A stretch of 64,000 nt of DNA from Sympetrum striolatum (taxonomy: Eukaryota > Arthropoda > Insecta > Odonata > Libellulidae): the NCBI GenBank assembly GCA_947579665.1, contig CANPUZ010000073.1:186001-250000 (forward strand). Reading direction: 5' to 3'. The position numbers were made by a program, and so were the translations under genes. The notes below the pieces were generated by a model, which had not been told where the DNA came from, ran no database searches, and saw only the letters and a list, made by a program, of their open reading frames with translations. Of the stretch, positions 14,461-28,099 are shown piece by piece; within the stretch, counting starts at the first letter, position 1, and every line of letters starts with the position of its first letter.

Positions 14461-17400
14461 AAAATTAAAATTTCGCTCAAATTATTCGTTTTTGTTGCTT
14501 TTTTCGATAATAAATGGATAAAATTAGGAAAATTAAGAGAAAAAAAGAGGAAAAAAATTAAAATTTCGCTCAAATTATTCGTTTTTGTTGCTTTTTTCGA
14601 TAATAAATCGACAAAATGCGGAAAATTAAGGGAAAAAAAGAGGAAAAAAATTGAAATTTCGCCAAAATTATTCGTTTTTGTTGCTTTTTTCCATATAAAA
14701 TCGATGAAATTAGGAAAATTTAGGGAAAAAAAGAGGAAAAAAATTGAAAATTCGCCAAAATTATTCGTTTTTGTTGCTTTTTTCGATAATAAATCGATAA
14801 AATGAGGAAAATTAAGGCTAAAAAAGAGGAAAAAAATTGAAATTTCGCTCAAATTATTCTTTTTTGTTGCTTTTTTCGATAATGAATCGATAAAATTAGG
14901 AAAATTAAGGAAAAAAATTGAAATTTCGCCGAAATTATTCGTTTTTGTTGCTTTTTTAGATAAAAAATCGATAAAATGAGGAAAATAAAGGGAAAAAAGT
15001 TGAAATTTCGCTCAAATTATTTTTTTTTTTGTTTTTTCGATAATAAATCGAAGAAATGAGGAAAATGAAGGGAATAAAGAGGAAAAAAATTGAAAATTCG
15101 CTAAAATTATTCGTTTTTGTTGCTTTTTTCGATAATAAATCGATAAAATGAGGAAAATTAAGGGAAAAAAAGAGGAAAAAAATTGAAATTTCGCTCAAAT
15201 TATTCGTTTTTGTTGCTTTTTTCGATAATAAATCGACAAAATGCGGAAAATTAAGGGAAAAAAAGAGGAAAAAATCGAAATTTCTCTAAAATTTCTTCGA
15301 TTTTGTTGCTTTTTTAGATAATAAATCGATAAAATGAGGAAAATTAAGGGAAAAAAGAGGAAAAAAATTGAAATTTCGCCGAAGTTATTCGTTTTTGTTG
15401 CTTTTTTCGATAATAAATGGATAAGATCAGGAAAATTAAGGGAAAAAAAGAGGAAAAAAATTGAAATTTCGCCAAAATTATTCGTTTTTGTTGCTTTCTT
15501 CGATAATAAATCGATAAAATGAGGAAGATTAAGGGAAAAAAAGAGGAAAAAAATTGAAATTTCGCTAAAATTATTCGCTTTTGTTGCTTTTTTCGATAAT
15601 AAATCGATAAAATGAGGAAAATTAAGATAAAAACAGAGGAAAAAAATTGAAATTTCGCTCAAATTAATAGTTTTTGTTGCTTTTTTCGATAATAAATCGA
15701 TAAAATTAGGAAAATTAAGGAAAAAAAAGAGGAAAAAAATTGAAATTTCGCTCATATTATTAGTTTTTGTTGCTTTTTTCGATAATAAATCGATAAAATT
15801 AGGAAAATTAAGAGAAAAAAAGAGGAAAAAAGTTGAAATTTCGCCAAAATTATTCGTTTTTGTTGCTTTTTTCGATAATAAATCGAAAAAATTAGGAAAA
15901 TTTAGGGGAAAAAAGAGGAAAAAAATTGAAATTTCGCTCAAATTATTAGTTTTTGTTGCTTTTTTCGATAATAAATCGATTAAATGAGGAAAAAAAGAGG
16001 AAAAAAATTGAAATTTCGCTCAAATCATTAGTTTTTGTTGCTTTTATCGATAATAAATCGATAAAATTAGGAAAATTAAGGGAAAAAAAGAGGAAAAAAA
16101 TTTAAATTTCGCCAAAATTATTCGTTTTCGTTACTTTTTTCGATATAAAAGCGATAACATGAGGAAAATTAAGGGAAAAAAAGTGGAAAAAAATTAAATT
16201 ATGTCTCAAATTATTAGTTTTTGTTGCTTTTTTCCATATAAAATCGACAAAATGAGGAAAATTTAGGGAAAAAAAGAGGAAAAAAATTGAAATTTCGCTC
16301 AAATTATTAGTTTTTGTTGCTTTTTTCGATAATAAATCGATAAAATTTATGAAAATTAAGGGAAAAAAAGAGGAAATAATTGAAATTTCGCAAACATTAT
16401 TAGTTTTTGTTGCGATTTTTTCCATAATAAATCGATAAAATTAGGAAAATTAAGGGAAAAAAGAGGAAAAAAATTGAAATTTCGCTCAAATTATTAGTTT
16501 TTGTTGCTTTTTCGATAATAAATCGATAAAATTAGGAAAATTAAGGGAAAAAAAGAGGAAAAAAATTGAAATTTCGCCAAAATTATTCGTTTTTGTTGCT
16601 ATTTTCGATAATATATCGCAGAAATGAGGAAAATTAAGGGAAAAAAAGAGGAAAAAAATTGAAATTTCGCAAAAATTATTCGTTTCGTTGCTTATTTTGA
16701 TAAAAAATCGATAAAATTAGGAAAATTAAGGGAAAAAAAGAGGAAAAAAATTGAAATTTCGCCAAAATTATTCGTTTTTGTTGCTATTTTCGATAATAAA
16801 TCGCAGAAATGAGGAAAATTAAGGGAAAAAAAGAGGAAAAAAATTGAAATTTCGCCGAAGTTATTCGTTTTTGTTGCTTTTTTCGATAATAAATCGATAA
16901 GACCAGGAAAATTAAGGGAAAAAAAGAGGAAAAAAATTGAAATTTCGCCAAAATTATTCGTTTTTGTTGCTTTCTTCGATAATAAATCGATAAAATGAGG
17001 AAAATTAAGGGAAAAAAAGAGGAAAAAAATTGAAATTTCGCCAAAAATATTCGCTTTTGTTGCTTTTTTCGATAATAAATCGATAAAATGAGGAAAATTA
17101 AGGTAAAAAAAGGGGAAAAATATTGAAATTTCGCTCAAATTATTAGTTTTTGTTGCTTTTTTCGATAATAAATCGATAAAATTAGGAAAATTAAGGGAAT
17201 AAAAGGGGAAAAAAATTGAAATTTCGCTCATATTATTAGTTTTTGTTGCTTTTTTCGATAATATATCGATTAAATGAGGAACATTAAGGGAAAAAAAGAG
17301 GAAAAAAATTGAAATTTCGCTCAAATCATTAGTTTTTGTTGCTTTTATCGATAATAAATCGAAAAAATTAGGAAAATTAAGGGAAAAAAAGAGGAAAAAA

Positions 17401-19189
17401 ATAGAAATTTCGCTCAAATTATTAGTTTTTGTTGCTTTTTTCGATAATATATCTATTAAATGAGGAACATTAAGGGAAAAAAAGAGAAAAAAAATTGAAA
17501 TTTCGCTCAAATCATTAGTTTTTGTTGCTTTTATCGATAATAAATCGATAAAATTAGGAAAATTAAGGGAAAAAAAGAGGAAAAAAATTGAAATTTCGCC
17601 AAAATTATTCGTTTTTGTTGCTTTTTTCTATTATAAATCGATAAAATGAGGAAAATTAAGGTAAAAAAAGAGGAAAACAATTAAAATTTCGCCGAAATTA
17701 TTCGTTTTTGTTACGTTTTTCGATAAAAAAGCGATAAAATGAGGAAAATTAAGGGAAAAAAAGAGGAAAAAAATTGAAAATTCGCCAAAATTATTCGTTT
17801 CTGTTGCTTTTCTCCATATAAAATCGATAAAATGAGGAAAATTTAGGGAAAAAAAGAGGAAAAAAATTGAAATTTCGCCAAAATTATTCGCTTTTGTTGC
17901 TTTTTTCGATAATAAATCGATAAAATGAGGAAAATTAAGGAAAAAAGAGGAAAAATATTGAAATTTCGCACAAATTATTAGTTTTTGTTGCTTTTTTCGA
18001 TAATAAATCGATAAAATTAGGAAAATTAAGGGAATAAAAGGGGAAAAAAATTGAAATTTCGCTCATATTATTAGTTTTTGTTGCTTTTTTGGATAATAAA
18101 TCGATAAAATTAGGAAAATTAAGAGAAAACAAGAGGAAAAAAGTTGAAATTTCGCCAAAATTATTCGTTTTTGTTGCTATTTTCGATAATAAATCGAAAA
18201 AATTAGGAAAATTAAGGGAAAAAAAGAGGAAAAAAATTGAAATTTCGCTCAAATTATTAGTTTTTGTTGCTTTTTAGATAAAAAATCGATAAAATGAGGA
18301 AAATAAAGGGAAAAAAATTGAAATTTCGCTCAAATTATTTTTTTTTTTGTTTTTTCGATAATAAATCGAAGAAATGAGGAAAATAAAGGGAAAATAGAGG
18401 AAAAAAATCGAAAATTCGCCAAAATTATTCGTTTGTGTTGCTTTTTTCCATATAAAATCGATGAAATTAGGAAAATTAAGGGAAAAAAGAGGAAAAAAAT
18501 TGAAAATTCACTAAAATTATTCGTTTTTGTTGCTTTTTTCGATAATAAATCGATAAAATTAGGAAAATTAAGACTAAAAAAGTGGAAAAAAATTGATATT
18601 TCGCTCAAATTATTAGTTTTTGTTGCTTTTTTCGATAATAAATCGATAAAATTAGGAAAATTACGGGAAAACAATTGAAATTTCGCTCATATTATTAGTT
18701 TTTGTTGCTTTTTTCGATAATAAATGGATAAAATTAGGAAAATTAAGAGAAAAAAAGAGGAAAAAAATTAAAATTTCGCTCAAATTATTCGTTTTTGTTG
18801 CTTTTTTCGATAATAAATCGACAAAATGCGGAAAATTAAGGGAAAAAAAGAGGAAAAAAATTGAAATTTCGCCAAAATTATTCGTTTTTGTTGCTTTTTT
18901 CCATATAAAATCGATGAAATTAGGAAAATTAAGGGAAAAAAAGAGGAAAAAAATTGAAAATTCGCCAAAATTATTCGTTTTTGTTGCTTTTTTCCATATA
19001 AAATCGATGAAATTAGGAAAATTAGGGGAGAAAAGAGGAAAAAAATTGAAAATTCGATAAAATTATTCGTTTTTGTTGCTTTTTTCGAAAATAAATCGAT
19101 AAAATGAGGAAAATTAAGGCTAAAAAAGAGGAAAAAAATTGAAATTTCGCTAAAATTATTCTTTTTTGTTGCTTTTTTCGATAATAAAT

Positions 19190-21440
19190 CGATAAAATTA
19201 GGAAAATTAAGGAAAAAAAAGGAAAAAAAATTGAAATTTCGCCGAAATTATTCGTTCTTGTTGCTTTTTTTCGATAATAAATCGATAAAATGAGGAAAAT
19301 TAAGGGAAAAAAAGAGGAAAAAAATAGAAATTTCGCTAAAATTATTTGCTTTTTTTGCTTTTTTTTCGATAATAAATCGATAAAATGAGGAAAATTAAGG
19401 GAAAAGAAGAGGAAGAAAATTGAAATTTCGCCGAAATTATTTGTTTTTGTTGCTTTTTTTCGATAAAAAATCGATTAAAATGAGGAAAATAAAGGGAAAA
19501 AAAAATTGAAATTTCGCTCAAATTATTTTTTTTTTTGTTTTTTTCGATAATAAATCGAAGAAATGAGGAAAATAAAGGGAAAATAGAGGAAAAAAAATCG
19601 AAAATTCGCCAAAATTATTCGTTTTGTGTTGCTTTTTTCCATATAAAATCGATGAAATTAGGAAAATTAAGGGAAAAAAAAAAAGAGGAAAAAAATTGAA
19701 AATTCACTAAAATTATTCGTTTTTGTTGCTTTTTTTCGATAATAAATCGATAAAATTAGGAAAATTAAGACTAAAAAAAGTGGAAAAAAAAAAAAATTGA
19801 TATTTCGCTCAAATTATTAGTTTTTGTTGCTTTTTTTCGATAATAAATCGATAAAATTAGGAAAATTACGGGAAATCAATTGAAATTTCGCTCATATTAT
19901 TAGTTTTTGTTGCTTTTTTCGATATTAAATGGATAAAATTAGGAAAATTAAGAGAAAAAAAGAGGAAAAAAATTAAAATTTCGCTCAAATTATTCGTTTT
20001 TGTTGCTTTTTTCGAAAATAAATCGACAAAATGCGGAAAATTAAGGGAAAAAAAGAGGAAAAAAATTGAAATTTCGCCAAAATTATTCGTTTTTTGTTGC
20101 TTTTTTTCCATATAAAATCGATGAAATTAGGAAAATTTAGGGAAAAAAAAAGAGGAAAAAAAATTGAAAATTCGCCAAAATTATTCGTTTTTTTTGTTGC
20201 TTTTTTTTTCGATAATAAATCGATAAAATGAGGAAAATTAAGGCTAAAAAAAGAGGAAAAAAAATTGAAATTTCGCTCAAATTATTCTTTTTTGTTGCTT
20301 TTTTTCGATAATGAATCAATAAAATTAGGAAAATTAAGGAAAAAAAAATTGAAATTTTCGCCGAAATTATTCGTTTTTGTTGCTTTTTTTAGATAAAAAA
20401 TCGATAAAATGAGGAAAATAAAGGGAAAAAAAGTTGAAATTTCGCTCAAATTATTTTTTTTGTTTTTGTTTTTTTTCGATAATAAATCGAAGAAATGAGG
20501 AAAATGAAGGGAATAAAGAGGAAAAAAATTGAAAATTCGCTAAAATTATTCGTTTTTGTTGCTTTTTTCGATAATAAATCGATAAAATGAGGAAAATTAA
20601 GGGAAAAAAAAGAGGAAAAAAAATTGAAATTTCGCTCAAATTATTCGTTTTTGTTGCTTTTTTCGATAATAAATCGACAAAATGCGGAAAATTAAGGGGA
20701 AAAAAAGAGGAAAAAAAATCGAAATTTCTCTAAAATTTCTTCGATTTTGTTGCTTTTTTAGATAATAAATCGATAAAATGAGGAAAAATTAAGGGAAAAA
20801 AAGAGGAAAAAAAATTGAAATTTCGCCGAAGTTATTCGTTTTTGTTGCTTTTTTTCGATAATAAATGGATAAGATCAGGAAAATTAAGGGGAAAAAAAAG
20901 AGGAAAAAAATTGAAATTTCGCCAAAATTATTCGTTTTTGTTGCTTTCTTCGATAATAAATCGATAAAATGAGGAAGATTAAGGGAAAAAAAAGAGGAAA
21001 AAAATTGAAATTTCGCTAAAATTATTCGCTTTTGTTGCTTTTTTCGATAATAAATCGATAAAATGAGGAAAATTAAGATAAAAGCAGAGGAAAAAAAATT
21101 GAAATTTCGCTCAAATTATTAGTTTTTGTTGCTTTTTTTTCGATAATAAATCGATAAAATTAGGAAAATTAAGGAAAAAAAAGAGGAAAAAAATTGAAAT
21201 TTCGCTCATATTATTAGTTTTTGTTGCTTTTTTCGATAATAAATCGATAAAATTAGGAAAATTAAGAGAAAAAAAGAGGAAAAAAGTTGAAATTTCGCCA
21301 AAGTTATTCGTTTTTGTTGCTTTTTTCGATAATAAATCGAAAAAATTAGGAAAATTAAGGGGAAAAAAGAGGAAAAAAATTGAAATTTCGCTCAAATTAT
21401 TAGTTTTTGTTGCTTTTTTTCGATAATAAATCGATTAAAT
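19190..21440. other. Satellite patch with lengthened homopolymers (probable assembly or polishing defect)
   Basis: Within this stretch the usual six-T run after 'ttgc' is often seven to nine T (near 19,270, 19,360, 20,205, 21,130 and 21,413), and A runs grow to 10-12 (near 19,674 and 19,786). The same monomer positions on both sides have nearly fixed run lengths. The extra bases break the otherwise open 31-codon frames, so ORFs are short here. A change confined to homopolymer length, in every monomer of one contiguous block, fits uncorrected long-read sequence better than biological divergence. A few longer runs persist to about 21,940. Confidence 0.65.
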
Positions 21441-24400
21441 GAGGAAAATTAAGGGAAAAAAAGAGGAAAAAAATTTAAATTTCGCCAAAATTATTCGTTT
21501 TCGTTACTTTTTTCGATATAAAAGCGATAACATGAGGAAAATTAAGGGAAAAAAAGAGGAAAAAAATTAAATTATGTCTCAAATTATTAGTTTTTGTTGC
21601 TTTTTTCCATATAAAATCGACAAAATGAGGAAAATTTAGGAAAAAAAAGAGGAAAAAAATTGAAATTTCGCTCAAATTATTAGTTTTTGTTGCTTTTTTC
21701 GATAATAAATCGATAAAATTTATGAAAATTAAGGGAAAAAAAGAGGAAATAATTGAAATTTCGCAAACATTATTAGTTTTTGTTGCGATTTTTTCCATAA
21801 TAAATCGATAAAATTAGGAAAATTAAGGGAAAAAAGAGGAAAAAAATTGAAATTTCGCTCAAATTATTAGTTTTTGTTGCTTTTTTCGATAATAAATCGA
21901 TAAAATTAGGAAAATTAAGGGAAAAAAAGAGGAAAAAAAATTGAAATTTCGCCAAAATTATTCGTTTTTGTTGCTATTTTCGATAATAAATCGCAGAAAT
22001 GAGGAAAATTAAGGGAAAAAAAGAGGAAAAAAATTGAAATTTCGCAAAAATTATTCGTTTCGTTGCTTATTTTGATAAAAAATCAATAAAATTAGGAAAA
22101 TTAAGGGAAAAAAAGAGGAAAAAAATTTAAATTTCGCCAAAATTATTCGTTTTTGTTGCTATTTTCGATAATAAATCGCAGAAATGAGGAAAATTAAGGG
22201 AAAAAAAGAGGAAAAAAATTGAAATTTCGCCGAAGTTATTCGTTTTTGTTGCTTTTTTCGATAATAAATCGATAAGACCAGGAAAATTAAGGGAAAAAAA
22301 GAGGAAAAAAATTGAAATTTCGCCAAAATTATTCGTTTTTGTTGCTTTCTTCGATAATAAATCGATAAAATGAGGAAAATTAAGGGAAAAAAAGAGGAAA
22401 AAAATTGAAATTTCGCCAAAATTATTCGCTTTTGTTGCTTTTTTCGATAATAAATCGATAAAATGAGGAAAATTAAGGTAAAAAAAGGGGAAAAATATTG
22501 AAATTTCGCTCAAATTATTAGTTTTTGTTGCTTTTTTCGATAATAAATCGATAAAATTAGGAAAATTAAGGGAATAAAAGGGGAAAAAAATTGAAATTTC
22601 GCTCATATTATTAGTTTTTGTTGCTTTTTTGGATAATAAATCGATAAAATTAGGAAAATTAAGAGAAAACAAGAGTAAAAAAGTTGAAATTTCGCCAAAA
22701 TTATTCGTTTTTGTTGCTATTTTCGATAATAAATCGAAAAAATTAGGAAAATTAAGGGAAAAAAAGAGGAAAAAAATTGAAATTTCGCTCAAATTATTAG
22801 TTTTTGTTGCTTTTTTCGATAATATATCGATTAAATGAGGAACATTAAGGGAAAAAAAGAGGAAAAAAATTGAAATTTCGCTCAAATCATTAGTTTTTGT
22901 TGCTTTTATCGATAATAAATCGAAAAAATTAGGAAAATTAAGGGAAAAAAAGAGGAAAAAAATTGAAATTTCGCTCAAATTATTAGTTTTTGTTGCTTTT
23001 TTCGATAATATATCGATTAAATGAGGAACATTAAGGGAAAAAAAGAGGAAAAAAATTGAAATTTCGCTCAAATCATTAGTTTTTGTTGCTTTTATCGATA
23101 ATAAATCGATAAAATTAGGAAAATTAAGGGAAAAAAAGAGGAAAAAAATTGAAATTTCGCCAAAATTATTCGTTTTTGTTGCTTTTTTCTATTATAAATC
23201 GATAAAATGAGGAAAATTAAGGTAAAAAAAGAGGAAAACAATTAAAATTTCGCCGAAATTATTCGTTTTTGTTACGTTTTTCGATAAAAAAGCGATAAAA
23301 TGAGGAAAATTAAGGGAAAAAAAGAGGAAAAAAATTGAAAATTCGCCAAAATTATTCGTTTCTGTTGCTTTTCTCCATATAAAATCGATAAAATGAGGAA
23401 AATTTAGGGAAAAAAAGAGGAAAAAAATTGAAATTTCGCCAAAATTATTCGCTTTTGTTGCTTTTTTCGATAATAAATCGATAAAATGAGGAAAATTAAG
23501 GTAAAAAAAGAGGAAAAATATTGAAATTTCGCTCAAATTATTAGTTTTTGTTGCTTTTTTCGATAATAAATCGATAAAATTAGGAAAATTAAGGGAATAA
23601 AAGGGGAAAAAAATTGAAATTTCGCTCATATTATTAGTTTTTGTTGCTTTTTTGGATAATAAATCGATAAAATTAGGAAAATTAAGAGAAAACAAGAGGA
23701 AAAAAGTTGAAATTTCGCCAAAATTATTCGTTTTTGTTGCTATTTTCGATAATAAATCGAAAAAATTAGGAAAATTAAGGGAAAAAAAGAGGAAAAAAAT
23801 TGAAATTTCGCTCAAATTATTAGTTTTTGTTGCTTTTTTCGATAATATATCGATTAAATGAGGAACATTAAGGGAAAAAAAGAGGGAAAAAATTGAAATT
23901 TCGCTCAAATCATTAGTTTTTGTTGCTTTTATCGATAATAAATCGAAAAAATTAGGAAAATTAAGGGAAAAAAAGAGGAAAAAAATTGAAATTTCGCTCA
24001 AATTATTAGTTTTTGTTGCTTTTTTCGATAATATATCGATAAAATTTATGAAAATTAAGGGAAAAAAAGAGGAAATAATTGAAATTTCGCAAACATTATT
24101 AGTTTTTGTTGCGTTTTTTTCCATAATAAATCGATAAAATTAGGAAAATTAAGGGAAAAAAAGAGGAAAAAAATTGAAATTTCTCCGAAATTATTCGTTT
24201 TTGTTGCTTTATTCGATAATAAATCGATAAAATGAGGAAATAAGGGAAAAAAAGAGGAAAACAATTAAAATTTCGCCGAAATTATTCGTTTTTGTTGCTT
24301 TTTTCGATAATAAATCGATTAAATGAGGAAAATTAATGGAAAAAAAGAGGACAAAAATTGAAATTTCGCCGAAGTTATTCGTTTTTGTTGCTTTTTTCGA

Positions 24401-27400
24401 TAATTAATCGATAAGACCAGGAAAATTAAGGGAAAAAAAGAGGAAAAAAATTGAAATTTCGCGAAAATTATTCGTTTATGTTGCTTTCTTCGATAATAAA
24501 TCGATTAAATGAGGAAAATTAAGGGAAAAAAAGAGGAAAAAAATTGAAATTTCGCCAAAATTATTCGCTTTTGTTGCTTTTTTCGATAATAAATCGATAA
24601 AATGAGGAAAATTAAGGTAAAAAAAGAGGAAAAATATTGAAATTTCGCTCAAATTATTAGTTTTTGTTGCTTTTTTCGATAATAAATCGATAAAATTAGG
24701 AAAATTAAGGGAAAAAAAGAGGAAAAAAATTGAAATTTCGCTCATATTATTAGTTTTTGTTGCTTTTTTCGATAATAAATCGATAAAATTAGGAAAATTA
24801 AGAGAAAAAAAGAGGAAAAAAGTTGAAATTTCGGCAAAATTATTCGTTTTTGTTGCTTTTTTCGATAATAAATCGATAAAATTAGGAAAATTAAGGGAAA
24901 AAAAGAGGAAAAAAATTGAAATTTCGCAAAAATTATTCGTTTTTGTTTCTTATTTCGATAAAATTAGGAAAATTAAGGGAAAAAAGATGAAAAAAATTGA
25001 AATTTCGCTAAAATTATTCGTTTTTGTTGCTTTTTTCGATTATAAATCGATAAAATGAGGAAAATTAAGGGAAAAAAAGAGGAAAAAAATTGAAATTTCG
25101 CTAAAAGTATTTGCTTTTGTTGCATTTTTCGATAATAAACCGATAAAATTAGGAAAATTAAGGGAAAAAAAGAGGAAAAAAATTGAAATTTCTCCGAAAT
25201 TACTCGTTTTTGTTGCTTTATTCGATAATAAATCGATAAAATGAGGAAATAAGGGAAAAAAAGAGGAAAACAATTAAAATTTCGCCGAAATTATTCGTTT
25301 TTGTTGCTTTTTTCGATAATAAATCGATTAAATGAGGAAAATTAATGGAAAAGAAGAGGACAAAAATTGAAATTTCGCCGAAGTTATTCGTTTTTGTTGC
25401 TTTTTTCGATAATAAATCGATAAGACCAGGAAAATTAAGGGAAAAAAAGAGGAAAAAAATTGAAATTTCGCGAAAATTATTCGTTTTTGTTGCTTTCTTC
25501 GATAATAAATCGATTAAATGAGGAAAATTAAGGGAAAAAAAGAGGAAAAAAATTGAAATTTCGCCAAAATTATTCGCTTTTGTTGCTTTTTTCGATAATA
25601 AATCGATAAAATGAGGAAAATTAAGGTAAAAAAAGAGGAAAAATATTGAAATTTCGCTCAAATTATTAGTTTTTGTTGCTTTTTTCGATAATAAATCGAT
25701 AAAATTAGGAAAATTAAGGGAAAAAAATTGAAATTTCGCTCATATTATTAGTTTTTGTTGCTTTTTTCGATAATAAATCGATAAAATTAGGAAAATTAAG
25801 AGAAAAAAAGAGGAAAAAAGTTGAAATTTCGGCAAAATTATTCGTTTTTGTTGCTTTTTTCGATAATAAATCGAAAAAATTAGGAAAATTAAGGGAAAAA
25901 AAGAGGAAAAAAATTGAAATTTCGCTTAAATTATTAGTTTTTGTTGCTTTTTACGATAATAAATCGATTAAATGAGGAAAATTAAGGGAAAAAAAGAAGG
26001 AAAAAAATTGAAATTTCGCTCAAATCATTAGTTTTTGTTGCTTTTATCGATAATAAATCGATAAAATTAGGAAAATTAAGGTAAAAAAAGAGGAAAAAAA
26101 TTGAAATTTCGCCAAAATTATTCGTTTTTGTTGCTTTTTTCCATATAAAATCGAAAAAATGAGGAAAATTAAGGGAAAAAAAGAGGAAAAAAATTGAAAT
26201 TTCGCAAAAATTATTCGTTTTTGTTGCTTATTTTGATAAAAAATCGATAAAATTAGGAAAATTAAGGGAAAAAAAGAGGGAAAAAATTGAAATTTTGCTA
26301 AAAGTATTTGCTTTTGTTGCTTTTTTCGATAAAAAATCGATAAAATTAGGAAAATTAAGGAAAAAAAAAAGGAAAAAAATTGAAATTTCGACGAAATTAT
26401 TCGTTTTTGTTGCTTTTTTCGATAATAAATCGATAAAATGAGGAAAATTAAGGGAAAAAAAGAGGAAAAAAATTGAAATTTCGCCGAAATTATTCGTTTT
26501 TGTTGCTTTTTTCGGTAAAAAATCGATGAAATGAGGAAATAAGGGAAAAAAATTGAAATTTCGCCGAAATTATTCGTTTTTGTTGCTTTTTTCGATAATA
26601 AATCGATAAAATGAAGAAAATTAAGGGGAAAAAAAGAGGAAAAAAATTGAAATTTCGCCGAAATTATTCGTTTTTGTTGCTTTTTTCGATAATAAATCGA
26701 TAAGATCAGGAAAATTAACGGAAAATAAGAGGAAAAAAATTGAAATTTCGCCAAAATTATTCGTTTCTGTTGCTTTCTTCGATAATAAATCGATAATATG
26801 AGGAAAATTAAGGGAAAAAAAGAGGAAAAAAATTGGAATTTCGCTCAAATTATTAGTTTTTGTTGCTTTTTTCGATAATAAATCGATTAAATTAGGAAAA
26901 TTTAGGGAAAAAAGAGGAAAAAAATTGAAATTTCGCTCATATTATTAGTTTTTGTTGCTTTTTTCGATAATAAATGGATAAAATTAGGAAAATTAAGAGA
27001 AAAAAAGAGGAAAAAAATTGAAATTTCGCCAAAATTATTCCTTTTTCTTGCTTTTTTCGATAATAAATCGAAAAAATTAGGAAAATTAAGGGAAAAAAAA
27101 GAGGAAAAAATTAAATTTCGCAAACATTATTAGTTTTTGTTGCTTTTTTCCATAATAAATCGATAAAATTAGGAAAATTAAGGGAAAAAAAAGGAAAAAA
27201 ATTGAAATTTCGCTCAAATTATTAGTTTTTGTTGCTTTTTTAGATAATAATTCGATATAATTAGGAAAATTAAGGTAAAAAAAGAGGAAAAAATTGAAAT
27301 TTCGCCAAAATTATTCGTTTTTGTTGCTTTTTTCCATATAAAATCGATGAAATTAGGAATATTAAGGGAAAAAAGAGGAAAAAAATTGAAATTTCGCTAA

Positions 27401-28099
27401 AATTATTCGTTTTTGTTGCTTTTTTCGATAATAAATCGATAAAATGAGGAAAATTAAGACTAAAAAAGAGGAAAAAAATTGAAATTTCGCTAAAATTATT
27501 CGTTTTTGTTGCTTTTTTCGATAATAAATCGAAAAAATTAGGAAAATTAAGGAAAAAAAAGGAAAAAAATTGAAATTTCGCCGAAATTATTCGTTTTTGT
27601 TGATTTTTTCGATAATAAAACGATAAAATGAGGAAAATTAAGGGAAAAAAAGAGGAAAAAAATAGAAATTTCGCTAAAATTATTTGCTTTTGTTGCTTTT
27701 TTCGATAATAAATCGATACAATGAGGAAAATTAAGGGAAAAAAAGAGGAAAAAAATTGAAATTTCGCCGAAATTATTTGTTTTTGTTGCTTTATTCAATA
27801 ATAAATCGAAAAAATTAGGAAAATAAAGGGAAAAAAGAGGAAAAAAATTGAAAATTCGCTAAAATTATTTGCTTTTGTTGCTTTTTTCGATAATAAATCG
27901 ATACAATGAGGAAAATTAAGGGAAAAAAAGAGGAAAAAAATTGAAATTTTGCCGAAATTATTTGTTTTTGTTGCTTTTTTCAATAATAAATCGATAAAAT
28001 GAGGAAAATCAAGGGAAAAAAATTGAAATTTCGCTCAAATTATTCGTTTTTGTTGCTTTTTTCGATAATAAATCGACAAAATGCGGAAAATTAAGGGAA

